This document shows, one piece after another, positions 1 to 5,989 of a stretch of 7,059 bases of DNA. Position 1 is the stretch's first letter. Each line of letters starts with the position of its first letter. Under the pieces are notes generated by a model. That model made no database searches and had not been told where the DNA came from. It saw only the letters and a program-made list of their open reading frames with translations. The translations under genes and the position numbers were made by a program. This DNA comes from an uncultured Eubacterium sp. (GTDB lineage: Bacteria > Bacillota > Clostridia > Oscillospirales > Acutalibacteraceae), in contig CAMFPZ010000045.1 in assembly GCA_945979635.1 (NCBI GenBank), positions 1-7,059 of the forward strand, written 5' to 3'.

Positions 1-123
1 ATATATAGTGAAAATGATTATGTTTTAGCCGAATATGATTCGTCTAAGGAAGAGCTTATTCATCTTTATGACAAGATAATTACGCAAGGAAAGGATTTGG
101 AGGATGGAAAGGTTTATACTTGA
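1..123 (+). CDS. C-terminal end of a protein, possibly an HlyD-like membrane fusion protein (5' partial)
   Basis: Frame 1 is open from the first base through 40 sense codons and stops at TGA 121-123; the start lies outside the window. The tail reads as a mixed charged segment ending LYDKIITQGKDLEDGKVYT. A C-terminal 'LYD-x-(V/I)-(I/V)-x-x-GKDLxDGK' ending resembles, from memory, the HlyD-like efflux adaptor/membrane fusion proteins that often precede yggS in Ruminococcaceae-type genomes. That identification is an inference from a short fragment plus synteny. The coding call itself is stronger: the yggS start and its ribosome binding site lie inside this reading frame, giving a 20-bp overlap typical of translationally coupled genes. 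No domain can be assigned from 40 residues alone. Confidence 0.6.
   Translation: MYSENDYVLAEYDSSKEELIHLYDKIITQGKDLEDGKVYT
91..103 (+). promoter_or_regulatory. Ribosome binding region of yggS, two overlapping options
   Basis: AAGGA at 91-95 lies 8 nt before ATG 104 and is the plausible Shine-Dalgarno. A better-matching GGAGG at 99-103 abuts the ATG with no spacer, so it cannot serve that start in the usual geometry. Both lie inside the upstream coding frame, so initiation probably depends on ribosomes finishing the upstream gene at 121-123. Confidence 0.5.
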
Positions 124-829
124 TGAGAGCCGAGTGAAATCCACTCTCGAAAATTACAGAAGAATAAAAGACGATGTTGCCGAAACTGCCGTTAAGGCAG
201 GACGAAATGTCGATGATGTTCGTCTGATGTGCGTAACCAAAACTGTTGAGAGCGAGTACATTAATCCTGTTTTGGATGACGGTGCGAATTTAATTGGCGA
301 AAACAGAGTACAGGAGTATTGCTCAAAGCTCGATACTCTCCATCTCGACGGCGTCGAAAAGCACATTATCGGCCATCTTCAAACCAATAAGGTTAAGTAC
401 ATTGCCGGCAAGGTTGATATGATAGAATCCGTTGACAGCATAAAGCTGGCAAGGGAAATAGACAAAGGCTTCGGCAAGGTTGGAGCTGTTGCAAATATAT
501 TGGTTGAGGTTAATATCGGAAACGAGGATTCAAAGAGCGGCTGTGATATTAATTCTCTTGAGGAATTACTTTTGCAAATTGCCGAGCTTGAAAATGTGAA
601 TATTCAAGGACTTATGACTATTCCTCCGATTTGCTCGCAGAATGAGGCGAGAGGATATTTTGCAAGAATGCACGAAAAGTTCCTTATGATAAAGGAAAAG
701 AATTACGACCGAGTTAATATGAACATTTTGTCGATGGGTATGAGCTCGGATTATGAGGCGGCCATTATGGAAGGCTCTAATATAGTAAGAGTAGGCTCTG
801 CGATTTTCGGAGCCAGAAAATATGTATAA
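104..829 (+). CDS. yggS: YggS/YlmE-family PLP-binding protein (PLP homeostasis)
   Basis: This is a cytoplasmic single-domain TIM-barrel protein of the YggS/PROSC (YlmE in Bacillus) family, which binds pyridoxal 5'-phosphate and helps keep free PLP and related amino-acid pools in balance; no catalytic reaction is established for the family. The PLP-linking lysine is K46 in MCVTKT. Other family signatures are IGENRVQE (64-71), HIIGHLQTNK (87-96), VEVNIGNEDSKSG (134-146), GLMTIPP (169-175), and the phosphate-binding stretch from LSMGMSSDYEAA (209-220) to RVGSAIFGAR (229-238). The length of 241 aa is slightly above the usual 225-235. ATG 104 is chosen for its spacing to AAGGA; a GTG at 134 would give 231 aa and put the lysine at position 36, as in E. 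coli YggS. The gene overlaps the upstream gene by 20 bp and sits 19 bp before sepF, the normal Firmicutes position. Confidence 0.95.
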   Translation: MERFILDESRVKSTLENYRRIKDDVAETAVKAGRNVDDVRLMCVTKTVESEYINPVLDDGANLIGENRVQEYCSKLDTLHLDGVEKHIIGHLQTNKVKYIAGKVDMIESVDSIKLAREIDKGFGKVGAVANILVEVNIGNEDSKSGCDINSLEELLLQIAELENVNIQGLMTIPPICSQNEARGYFARMHEKFLMIKEKNYDRVNMNILSMGMSSDYEAAIMEGSNIVRVGSAIFGARKYV

Positions 830-848
830 TTAAGAGAGGTATGAAAAG

Positions 849-1334
849 ATGGGATTTTTAGATAAGATTAAGGACATTATGACCGAGGATGCCGACGATT
901 TTGATGAGTTTTACGATAATTCTAATGACGGCTTGAAGCCGCCTCGTAAGCATCGCAGAGAGGCTGAAGCCGCTCCTATTATCGAGAGAGAGGAAAAGAC
1001 GGATTTTTCTACTCGCCGCCAGAAAAATGATAAGGTAGTAAATATCCATACCACGGCTCAGCTGCAGGTTGTGTTGGTAAAGCCCGAGGGCTTTGAGGAA
1101 GCTGCTGCTATTGCCGACAATCTTAATGCAAGAAGAACAGTTGTTTTGAATCTCGAAAGTGCAAGCCGTGATGTTGCCAGAAGATTTTTGGATTTTCTTT
1201 CGGGTGTTGCTTATGCAAATAACGGACAAATTAAGCGTGTTGCAAATTCAACATATATCATCACTCCATACAATGTTGATGTTATGGGTGACCTTATTGA
1301 TGAATTGGAAAGTAACGGAATGTTCAATAACTGA
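849..1334 (+). CDS. sepF: SepF, FtsZ-ring membrane anchor (cell division protein)
   Basis: SepF polymerises on the inner face of the membrane, binds the FtsZ C-terminal tail and tethers and organises the Z-ring. The 161-aa product shows the family layout. An N-terminal amphipathic helix MGFLDKIKDIM (1-11) fits the membrane-targeting segment. A charged, poorly conserved linker follows (about 12-60), and then the C-terminal SepF domain (about 62-155). Within that domain the recognisable blocks are RRTVVLNLE (95-103), RRFLDFLSGVAYANNGQIKR (111-130) and STYIITPYNVDV (134-145). G119 lies in the conserved glycine region of the dimer/polymer interface. The start is supported by AGAGAGG at 833-839, 9 nt upstream. 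The neighbours are yggS upstream and divIVA only 17 bp downstream; ylmG and ylmH, common between them in other Firmicutes, are not here. Confidence 0.95.
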   Translation: MGFLDKIKDIMTEDADDFDEFYDNSNDGLKPPRKHRREAEAAPIIEREEKTDFSTRRQKNDKVVNIHTTAQLQVVLVKPEGFEEAAAIADNLNARRTVVLNLESASRDVARRFLDFLSGVAYANNGQIKRVANSTYIITPYNVDVMGDLIDELESNGMFNN

Positions 1335-1337
1335 AAT

Positions 1338-1342
1338 GGAGG
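1338..1342 (+). promoter_or_regulatory. Strong ribosome binding site of divIVA
   Basis: GGAGG lies 9 nt before ATG 1352, directly after the sepF stop codon. It is the best Shine-Dalgarno match in the window at normal spacing and fixes the divIVA start. It suggests divIVA is translated efficiently and independently of sepF. Confidence 0.75.
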
Positions 1343-1351
1343 ACGGAGAAT

Positions 1352-2599
1352 ATGATTAGTTCAAAGGAGCTTAAGAAATTGGATTTTGCAATAAATCCAA
1401 ATGGTTATGATGCAAATGAGGTTGATTCGGTAATTGCCCAAGCTGCCGACACTATTGATGCTTACCAAAAGGAGAGTGAAGAGCTTTATCATAAGCTTGA
1501 GGTTTTGGCAACAAAGATTGAGGAATATCGTAGCGAGGAAAATGCAATTAAGACAGCACTCGTGACTGCCGAAAAAATGGCTGAAAAAATAAAGAAGGAA
1601 TCCAGTGAAACTGCTTCTGCTCTTATCACAAGAAGTCAGGAGGAGGCAGAAAAGACTCTGTCGGAGGCGAATGCCGAGGCTGACAAAATTGTTTCTAATG
1701 CAAGAAGCTATACCTCAAAGCTCATTAATGATAAAACTAATGAAGCAAACGATATTATTGCGGATGCACAGAATAAGGCTAATGAAGCTATAAATTCAGC
1801 AAAAATCGTAGCACAGGATATTCTCGACCAAGCAAAGCAGATTTCCGATGATTTGATTTCAAAATCGAAGGCAGAAAAGGAAGCCTACGAGATTTTGACT
1901 AATACAATAAAGAATGACGCAAAATTATTTATAGAAAAAATTAAGGCATTGTATAGCGAGGAGCTTGAAGCCCTTAATAGTGCAAATCTCGAAACAAGTG
2001 ATGATGCAACCCAAGAGGCTCAAAAGGAGCTCGATAGCGTTTGCGAGGATGTTTCCGGCTTGGTAGAAGAGATTGAAGAGGTTTCAAATTTCATTCCGGA
2101 GAATGTTGTTATTCAGGAGGATGAGCAAGAAATCGAGCTTGTTGAGGAAGTGCAGGAGGCAAACGATAGTGTTGCTGATGAGGCTGTGTTTGAGCAAGAG
2201 CCTGAAGAGTCCGACGAGGACGAAGAAGAAAATGCCGAGCAAGAGCCTCTTGTTATCGAGCCGGCAATAATTAAGCTTGATGATGAAGAAGATGAAGAAG
2301 AGGATGATGAGGATGACGAATTCTCCGATCCAATGGCGGCTGTTGAAGCCTTTTCGCAGAACACATTTACTCCTTCATCCGGCTCAAGAACAGTGAACGA
2401 AATAGTTGACGATTCCGATATAGAGGAGCAGGGCTCACTCTTTGACGATGAAGCGGCTTTGCCGTTTGAATCCTACTTTAATGTAAAGCGAGAGGATGTT
2501 CATAACGATAAAACCCAGACTATTTCTCTTATTCCTCCGGAAGATGACGAAGAGGATGATGAACCGAGATTTAGAGGCTTTTTCAAGAAAAAGAAATAA
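1352..2599 (+). CDS. divIVA: DivIVA-family protein, enlarged and highly acidic
   Basis: DivIVA proteins are membrane-associated coiled-coil scaffolds that mark cell poles and division septa and recruit division or wall-synthesis proteins. The N-terminus carries the family signature: LKKLDF, then NPNGYDANEVDSVI (15-28), matching the 'F-x(4-5)-GYD-x-x-EVD' lipid-binding domain. A first coiled coil follows (about 30-70), then ten 11-residue repeats (73-182). After these comes a disordered-looking acidic region in which 28 of residues 281-330 are Asp/Glu, a Ser/Thr/Pro linker (337-347), and a second acidic patch (397-404). The protein ends in RFRGFFKKKK (406-415). At 415 aa it is far longer than Bacillus DivIVA (164 aa) and closer in size to actinobacterial forms. 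The Phe-Arg pair that contacts membrane in Bacillus (F17-R18) aligns to P16-N17 here. Position between sepF and ileS is the classic one, so assignment to the family is firm; the exact role (pole marker or other scaffold) is inferred. Confidence 0.9.
   Translation: MISSKELKKLDFAINPNGYDANEVDSVIAQAADTIDAYQKESEELYHKLEVLATKIEEYRSEENAIKTALVTAEKMAEKIKKESSETASALITRSQEEAEKTLSEANAEADKIVSNARSYTSKLINDKTNEANDIIADAQNKANEAINSAKIVAQDILDQAKQISDDLISKSKAEKEAYEILTNTIKNDAKLFIEKIKALYSEELEALNSANLETSDDATQEAQKELDSVCEDVSGLVEEIEEVSNFIPENVVIQEDEQEIELVEEVQEANDSVADEAVFEQEPEESDEDEEENAEQEPLVIEPAIIKLDDEEDEEEDDEDDEFSDPMAAVEAFSQNTFTPSSGSRTVNEIVDDSDIEEQGSLFDDEAALPFESYFNVKREDVHNDKTQTISLIPPEDDEEDDEPRFRGFFKKKK
1568..1897 (+). repeat. 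Ten tandem 11-residue (hendecad) coiled-coil repeats within DivIVA
   Basis: Residues 73-182 divide into ten consecutive 11-residue units without insertion. Position 1 is A,S,S,A,A,K,A,A,A,S. Position 5 is A,A,A,A,T,A,A,A,S,K. Position 8 is I,L,T,I,L,I,A,I,L,Y. Position 9 is K,I,L,V,I,I,I,L,I,E. This A-x3-A-x2-I-I-x2 pattern is a hendecad coiled coil, as in stalk proteins such as ATP synthase subunit b, and not a plain heptad. The DNA itself is not noticeably repetitive, so the periodicity is held at the protein level. The last unit is degenerate. Confidence 0.75.
2279..2320 (+). repeat. GAN codon tract encoding 14 consecutive Asp/Glu residues
   Basis: Fourteen successive codons of the form GAT/GAC/GAA/GAG encode residues 310-323 of DivIVA, all acidic. 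Codons are mixed, so it is an imperfect trinucleotide tract, which could vary in length by slippage. The reverse strand of the same tract reads as a poly-serine open frame that is an artefact. Confidence 0.8.
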
Positions 2600-2640
2600 T
2601 TAGATTAGATTATTACATAACATATAAGGAGTACAGTTTA

Positions 2641-5430
2641 ATGGATTACAATCAAACACTTAATTTACCAAAAACCGACTTTCCTATGAGAGCTTCGCTC
2701 CCTCAAAGAGAGCCGGAGTTCCTCAAGATATGGAACGAAAACGACCAGTACAGAAGGCTTATGGAGCTTAATGAGGGCAAGCCTCTCTTTGTGCTTCACG
2801 ACGGCCCACCCTATGCAAACGGCGATATTCATATCGGCCATGCTCTGAATAAGACTCTAAAAGATTTTATTGTCAGATATAAGAATATGACAGGGTTTAA
2901 TTCACCGTTTGTTCCGGGCTGGGATACTCACGGCCTTCCTACCGAGCTTGCTGCAAGAAAGAAGGCAGGAATTACAGCTGAATCGAATATTTCCGATTTA
3001 GAGCTTCGAAAGATTTGCCGCGAAACAGCTCTCGGCTATGTTGACTTGCAGAGAGAAAGCTTTAAGCGTATGGGCATTATCGCAGAATGGGATAAGCCAT
3101 ATATCACACTTCAAAAGGAATTTGAGCAGGAGCAGATTAAGGTGTTTGCGTCTATGGCATCAAAGGGCTACATTTATAAGGGCTTGAAGCCTGTATATTG
3201 GTGCCCTGATTGTAATACTGCACTTGCTGAAGCAGAAATTGAGTATGGAGAGGACCCTTGCCACTCAATTTATGTAAAGTTCAAGGTGACAGACGATATG
3301 GGTAAGCTTAGTGCTATGGGAGCACAACTTGACAAGACCTATTTTGTCATCTGGACAACAACAACCTGGACTCTTCCGGCAAATGTTGCAATTTGTGTTG
3401 GCCCGAATTATGAATATAGCCTCCTAAAAGCAAATGGCGAATACTATGTAATGGCTACCGACCTTGCTCCACAGGCTATGGAGGACGCAGGTATTACAGA
3501 TTATGAGACTGTTGGTATCATTCGCGGCGATGAGCTTGAATATATGAAGACTGCTCATCCGTTTATTGACAGAACCTCGCTTGTTATCGTAGGTGACCAT
3601 GTAACTCTCGAAAGCGGTACAGGCTGTGTTCATACTGCACCGGGACATGGTGTTGATGACTTTATTGTTTGTAAGAAATATAAGGAAATTCCTATTGTTG
3701 TTCCTGTTGACGAAAAGGGTGTCCTGACCGAAGAGGCAGGACAGTTTGCCGGTCTTTCAACCGATGATGCTAATAAGCCTATTGCACAGCATCTTGATGA
3801 AATCGGTGCATTGTTTGCTTTGAAGAAAATCAAGCACCAATATCCTCATTGTTGGAGATGTCATAATCCTATTATCTTCCGTGCAACAAGTCAGTGGTTC
3901 TGCTCGGTTGACGAGTTTAAGGAAGCTGCAGTAAAGGCCGCAGAGGATGTAAAATGGTATCCTGAATGGGGCAAGGATAGGCTTCAGTCGATGGTTGTTG
4001 AGCGTGCCGATTGGTGTATTTCACGCCAGAGAAAATGGGGTGTTCCTATTCCTGTTGTGTATTGTAAGGATTGCGGCAAGGAAATTATTGATGAGTCTGT
4101 AATGGCAAAGATTTCTGACATTTTCGGCGAGGAGGGAAGCGATGCTTGGTATGCCCACGAGGCTGAATATTTCCTCCCCGAAGGATTCGAATGCCCTCAT
4201 TGCGGAAAAGCAAATGGCTTTGAAAAAGAGAAGGACATTATGGATGTTTGGTTCGATTCCGGCTCCTCACATGCGGCAGTTTGCAAGAACAGACCATATC
4301 TTAAGTGGCCTGCTGATGTATATTTGGAGGGTGCAGACCAGTATAGAGGTTGGTTCCAATCCTCACTTCTTACCTCTGTTGCAGGCGGAAATACTGCTCC
4401 TTATAAGCAGATTATTACCCACGGCTGGACAGTAGACGGAGAGGGCAGAAAGATGTCAAAGTCACTTGGCAACGGTATTGCTCCGCAGGAGGTTATCGAC
4501 AAGTATGGTGCAGATATTCTCCGTCTTTGGGTTGCTTCTGCCGATTATCATGCAGATATTCGTATCAGCCCCGAAATTCTAAAGCAGATTTCCGATAACT
4601 ATCGTAAGATTAGAAATACTGCCAGATACTGTCTTGGCAACCTTTATGACTTTGATCCCGATAAGGATATGGTTTCTAACGACGAGCTTGAAGAGCTTGA
4701 TAAGTATGCTCTTATGAAGCTTGATGGTGTTTTAGAGATGGCTCGCAAGGGCTATGATGAATATGAATATCATACAACAGCTCATGCTTTGCATAATTTC
4801 TGTGTCGTTGATATGTCTAATTTCTACTTTGATGTATTGAAGGATAGACTTTATACCTCTGCTCCAAACTCAAAGAGCAGGCGTGCAGCACAAACAGTTC
4901 TTTATAAGGTTCTTGATGCACTCTGCCTTGTTCTTACTCCTATTCTTGCTTTTACCTGTGACGAAATTTGGAGAGAAATGAAGCACGATAGCTCAAGAAA
5001 TCCTGAATCACCGCTCTTTAATGAAATTCCAAATGCTGACTATATCGACGCAGATACGGAGTTTATTGCAAAGTGGGATAGAATTCACGAGGTTAGAACC
5101 GATGTTCAAAAGGCACTCGAGCTTGCTCGTAATGAAAAGATTATCGGTAAGCCGCTGGAAGCAAAGATAACACTTTTTGCCGATGGAGAGGTTGCAGAAT
5201 TTTTGAATAGTGAAGTTGATGCTCTTCCTGAAATCTTCATTACATCTGCTGTTGAACTTGCACAGGGTGAGGGTGAATTCAAGGGCGATGTACAGGGACT
5301 TTCCATTACTGTCTCAAAGGCAGACGGCGAAAAATGTGAGCGTTGCTGGAAATTCTCTGATACTGTCGGAAGCGATGTCGAGCATCCTACTCTATGTGCT
5401 TGCTGTGCCGAAATTATGAAGCAGCTTTAA
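2641..5430 (+). CDS. ileS: Isoleucyl-tRNA synthetase (bacterial type with C-terminal zinc finger)
   Basis: This cytoplasmic class I synthetase charges tRNA-Ile with isoleucine using ATP and edits misactivated valine. At 929 aa it has normal full length. The Rossmann-fold signature is PPYANGDIHIGHALNK (56-71) with HIGH at 64-67. The second signature is KMSKS (604-608) in GRKMSKSLGNGIAP. The CP1 editing domain carries TTTTWTLPAN (239-248) and GTGCVHTAPGHGVDDF (326-341), including the editing Asp region. DVWFDSGSSH (535-544) is the usual catalytic-core block. The C-terminal zinc finger has C899/C902 and C919/C922. Further CxxC pairs are C188/C191, C404/C407, C475/C478 and C518/C521. AAGGAG at 2626-2631 lies 9 nt before the ATG. 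Only 41 bp separate it from divIVA, so there is no room for a T-box leader. It shows the short-form bacterial architecture with the finger, not the eukaryote-like mupirocin-resistant form (inference from overall layout). Confidence 0.98.
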   Translation: MDYNQTLNLPKTDFPMRASLPQREPEFLKIWNENDQYRRLMELNEGKPLFVLHDGPPYANGDIHIGHALNKTLKDFIVRYKNMTGFNSPFVPGWDTHGLPTELAARKKAGITAESNISDLELRKICRETALGYVDLQRESFKRMGIIAEWDKPYITLQKEFEQEQIKVFASMASKGYIYKGLKPVYWCPDCNTALAEAEIEYGEDPCHSIYVKFKVTDDMGKLSAMGAQLDKTYFVIWTTTTWTLPANVAICVGPNYEYSLLKANGEYYVMATDLAPQAMEDAGITDYETVGIIRGDELEYMKTAHPFIDRTSLVIVGDHVTLESGTGCVHTAPGHGVDDFIVCKKYKEIPIVVPVDEKGVLTEEAGQFAGLSTDDANKPIAQHLDEIGALFALKKIKHQYPHCWRCHNPIIFRATSQWFCSVDEFKEAAVKAAEDVKWYPEWGKDRLQSMVVERADWCISRQRKWGVPIPVVYCKDCGKEIIDESVMAKISDIFGEEGSDAWYAHEAEYFLPEGFECPHCGKANGFEKEKDIMDVWFDSGSSHAAVCKNRPYLKWPADVYLEGADQYRGWFQSSLLTSVAGGNTAPYKQIITHGWTVDGEGRKMSKSLGNGIAPQEVIDKYGADILRLWVASADYHADIRISPEILKQISDNYRKIRNTARYCLGNLYDFDPDKDMVSNDELEELDKYALMKLDGVLEMARKGYDEYEYHTTAHALHNFCVVDMSNFYFDVLKDRLYTSAPNSKSRRAAQTVLYKVLDALCLVLTPILAFTCDEIWREMKHDSSRNPESPLFNEIPNADYIDADTEFIAKWDRIHEVRTDVQKALELARNEKIIGKPLEAKITLFADGEVAEFLNSEVDALPEIFITSAVELAQGEGEFKGDVQGLSITVSKADGEKCERCWKFSDTVGSDVEHPTLCACCAEIMKQL

Positions 5431-5442
5431 TTTGATTTTATT

Positions 5443-5476
5443 TGCAGGGCTATGGGCATTACCCCATAGCTTTGCG
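5443..5476 (+). promoter_or_regulatory. Stem-loop in the ileS-lspA intergenic gap
   Basis: Bases 5443-5456 pair with 5463-5476 around the 6-nt loop CATTAC (5457-5462). The inner 8 bp (GCTATGGG with CCCATAGC) are perfect. The outer part adds two G-U wobbles, three Watson-Crick pairs and a terminal U-G, making 14 pairs without a bulge. No T-run follows on either strand, so it does not look like an intrinsic terminator. It ends 4 nt before the lspA Shine-Dalgarno (GAGGGA, 5481-5486). It could be an mRNA processing or stability element, a translation modulator of lspA, or a Rho-type or attenuation remnant; the sequence alone does not decide. Confidence 0.6.
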
Positions 5477-5491
5477 TGTTGAGGGACTATA

Positions 5492-5989
5492 ATGAAGCAT
5501 ACAAAAAAGCATATTTCCTGTATGATTATGATTGTGCTTATCGTGTTGTTCGATAGGCTAACTAAATATTTTGCCGAAAAGGAATTAATGGATTCAAGTA
5601 TCGTAAGCTTCATTCCCGGCATTGTTCAATTTAGATATGCCGAGAATACGGGTATGGCATTTTCTATGCTCAGCGGTGCAAGATGGATTTTTATTGCAGT
5701 GACAATTGTTGCCTGCGTTTGTGTTCTTTATTATATGTTCTCAAATCGTTGCAAGAGCCTGTGGCTTTATTGGAGCCTCGGAGTTATTGCAGCGGGCGGA
5801 ATTGGAAATTTAGTGGATAGAATTGCGTATGGTTATGTAGTTGACTTTATTGAACCGATTTTTGTGGACTTTGCTGTTTTTAATATCGCCGATTGTGCCG
5901 TGACCTGCGGAGCAGTTTCTCTTGTGGCTTATATGATTGTTGATATTATTAAGGATTCGAAAAAAGTAAAGGAGAGCCCTGATGCCTGA
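5492..5989 (+). CDS. lspA: Lipoprotein signal peptidase (signal peptidase II)
   Basis: LspA is a membrane aspartyl protease that cuts the signal peptide from prolipoproteins after lipid attachment by Lgt. The product has 165 aa, the usual size. Four hydrophobic segments fit the family: about 8-24, 64-82, 89-103 and 135-153. Conserved blocks are FDRLTK (20-25), AENTGMAFS (50-58), GNLVDR (105-110), VVDFIE (116-121) and FNIADCAV (130-137). D118 and D134 match the catalytic aspartate pair (D124/D143 in E. coli). The second residue after NTG is Met-Ala where many homologues have Ala-Ala. GAGGGA at 5481-5486 gives a short 5-nt spacer. Its 3' end overlaps the next gene by 8 bp. Pairing with a ylyB/rluD-type gene is the normal Firmicutes arrangement. 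Confidence 0.97.
   Translation: MKHTKKHISCMIMIVLIVLFDRLTKYFAEKELMDSSIVSFIPGIVQFRYAENTGMAFSMLSGARWIFIAVTIVACVCVLYYMFSNRCKSLWLYWSLGVIAAGGIGNLVDRIAYGYVVDFIEPIFVDFAVFNIADCAVTCGAVSLVAYMIVDIIKDSKKVKESPDA
5968..5974 (+). promoter_or_regulatory. Ribosome binding site of the pseudouridine synthase gene, inside lspA
   Basis: AAAGGAG lies 7 nt before ATG 5982 and within the last codons of lspA. It fixes the start that overlaps the lspA stop (TGA 5987-5989) by 8 bp and points to translational coupling of the two genes. Confidence 0.75.

Noticed and set aside
825..830. Perfect TATAAT hexamer at the end of yggS
   Set aside because: It has only a weak -35 (TTTTCG near 804-809), and a transcript from it would begin at about 837, inside the sepF Shine-Dalgarno; probably chance, created by the Tyr-Val-stop codons.
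858..1229. 123-codon minus-strand open frame opposite sepF
   Set aside because: It is antisense to a confidently identified gene, with no motif or convincing start signal.
2113..2364. Minus-strand open frame rich in poly-serine
   Set aside because: It is the reverse reading of the GAN-rich acidic codons of divIVA; serine runs are the expected artefact, and there is no ribosome binding site or family similarity.
2600..2628. Promoter-like TTAGAT - 17 bp - TATAAG before ileS
   Set aside because: The -35 match is poor and the -10 overlaps the ileS ribosome binding site, so the transcript would lack it.
5443..5476. Intrinsic terminator after ileS
   Set aside because: The stem is strong but is followed by GTGTTGAGGG and not a T-run; reported instead as a hairpin of unknown role.
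5488..5493. TATAAT hexamer overlapping the lspA start codon
   Set aside because: Transcription would start inside lspA; no plausible -35 was identified and the overlap with the ATG is likely coincidental.
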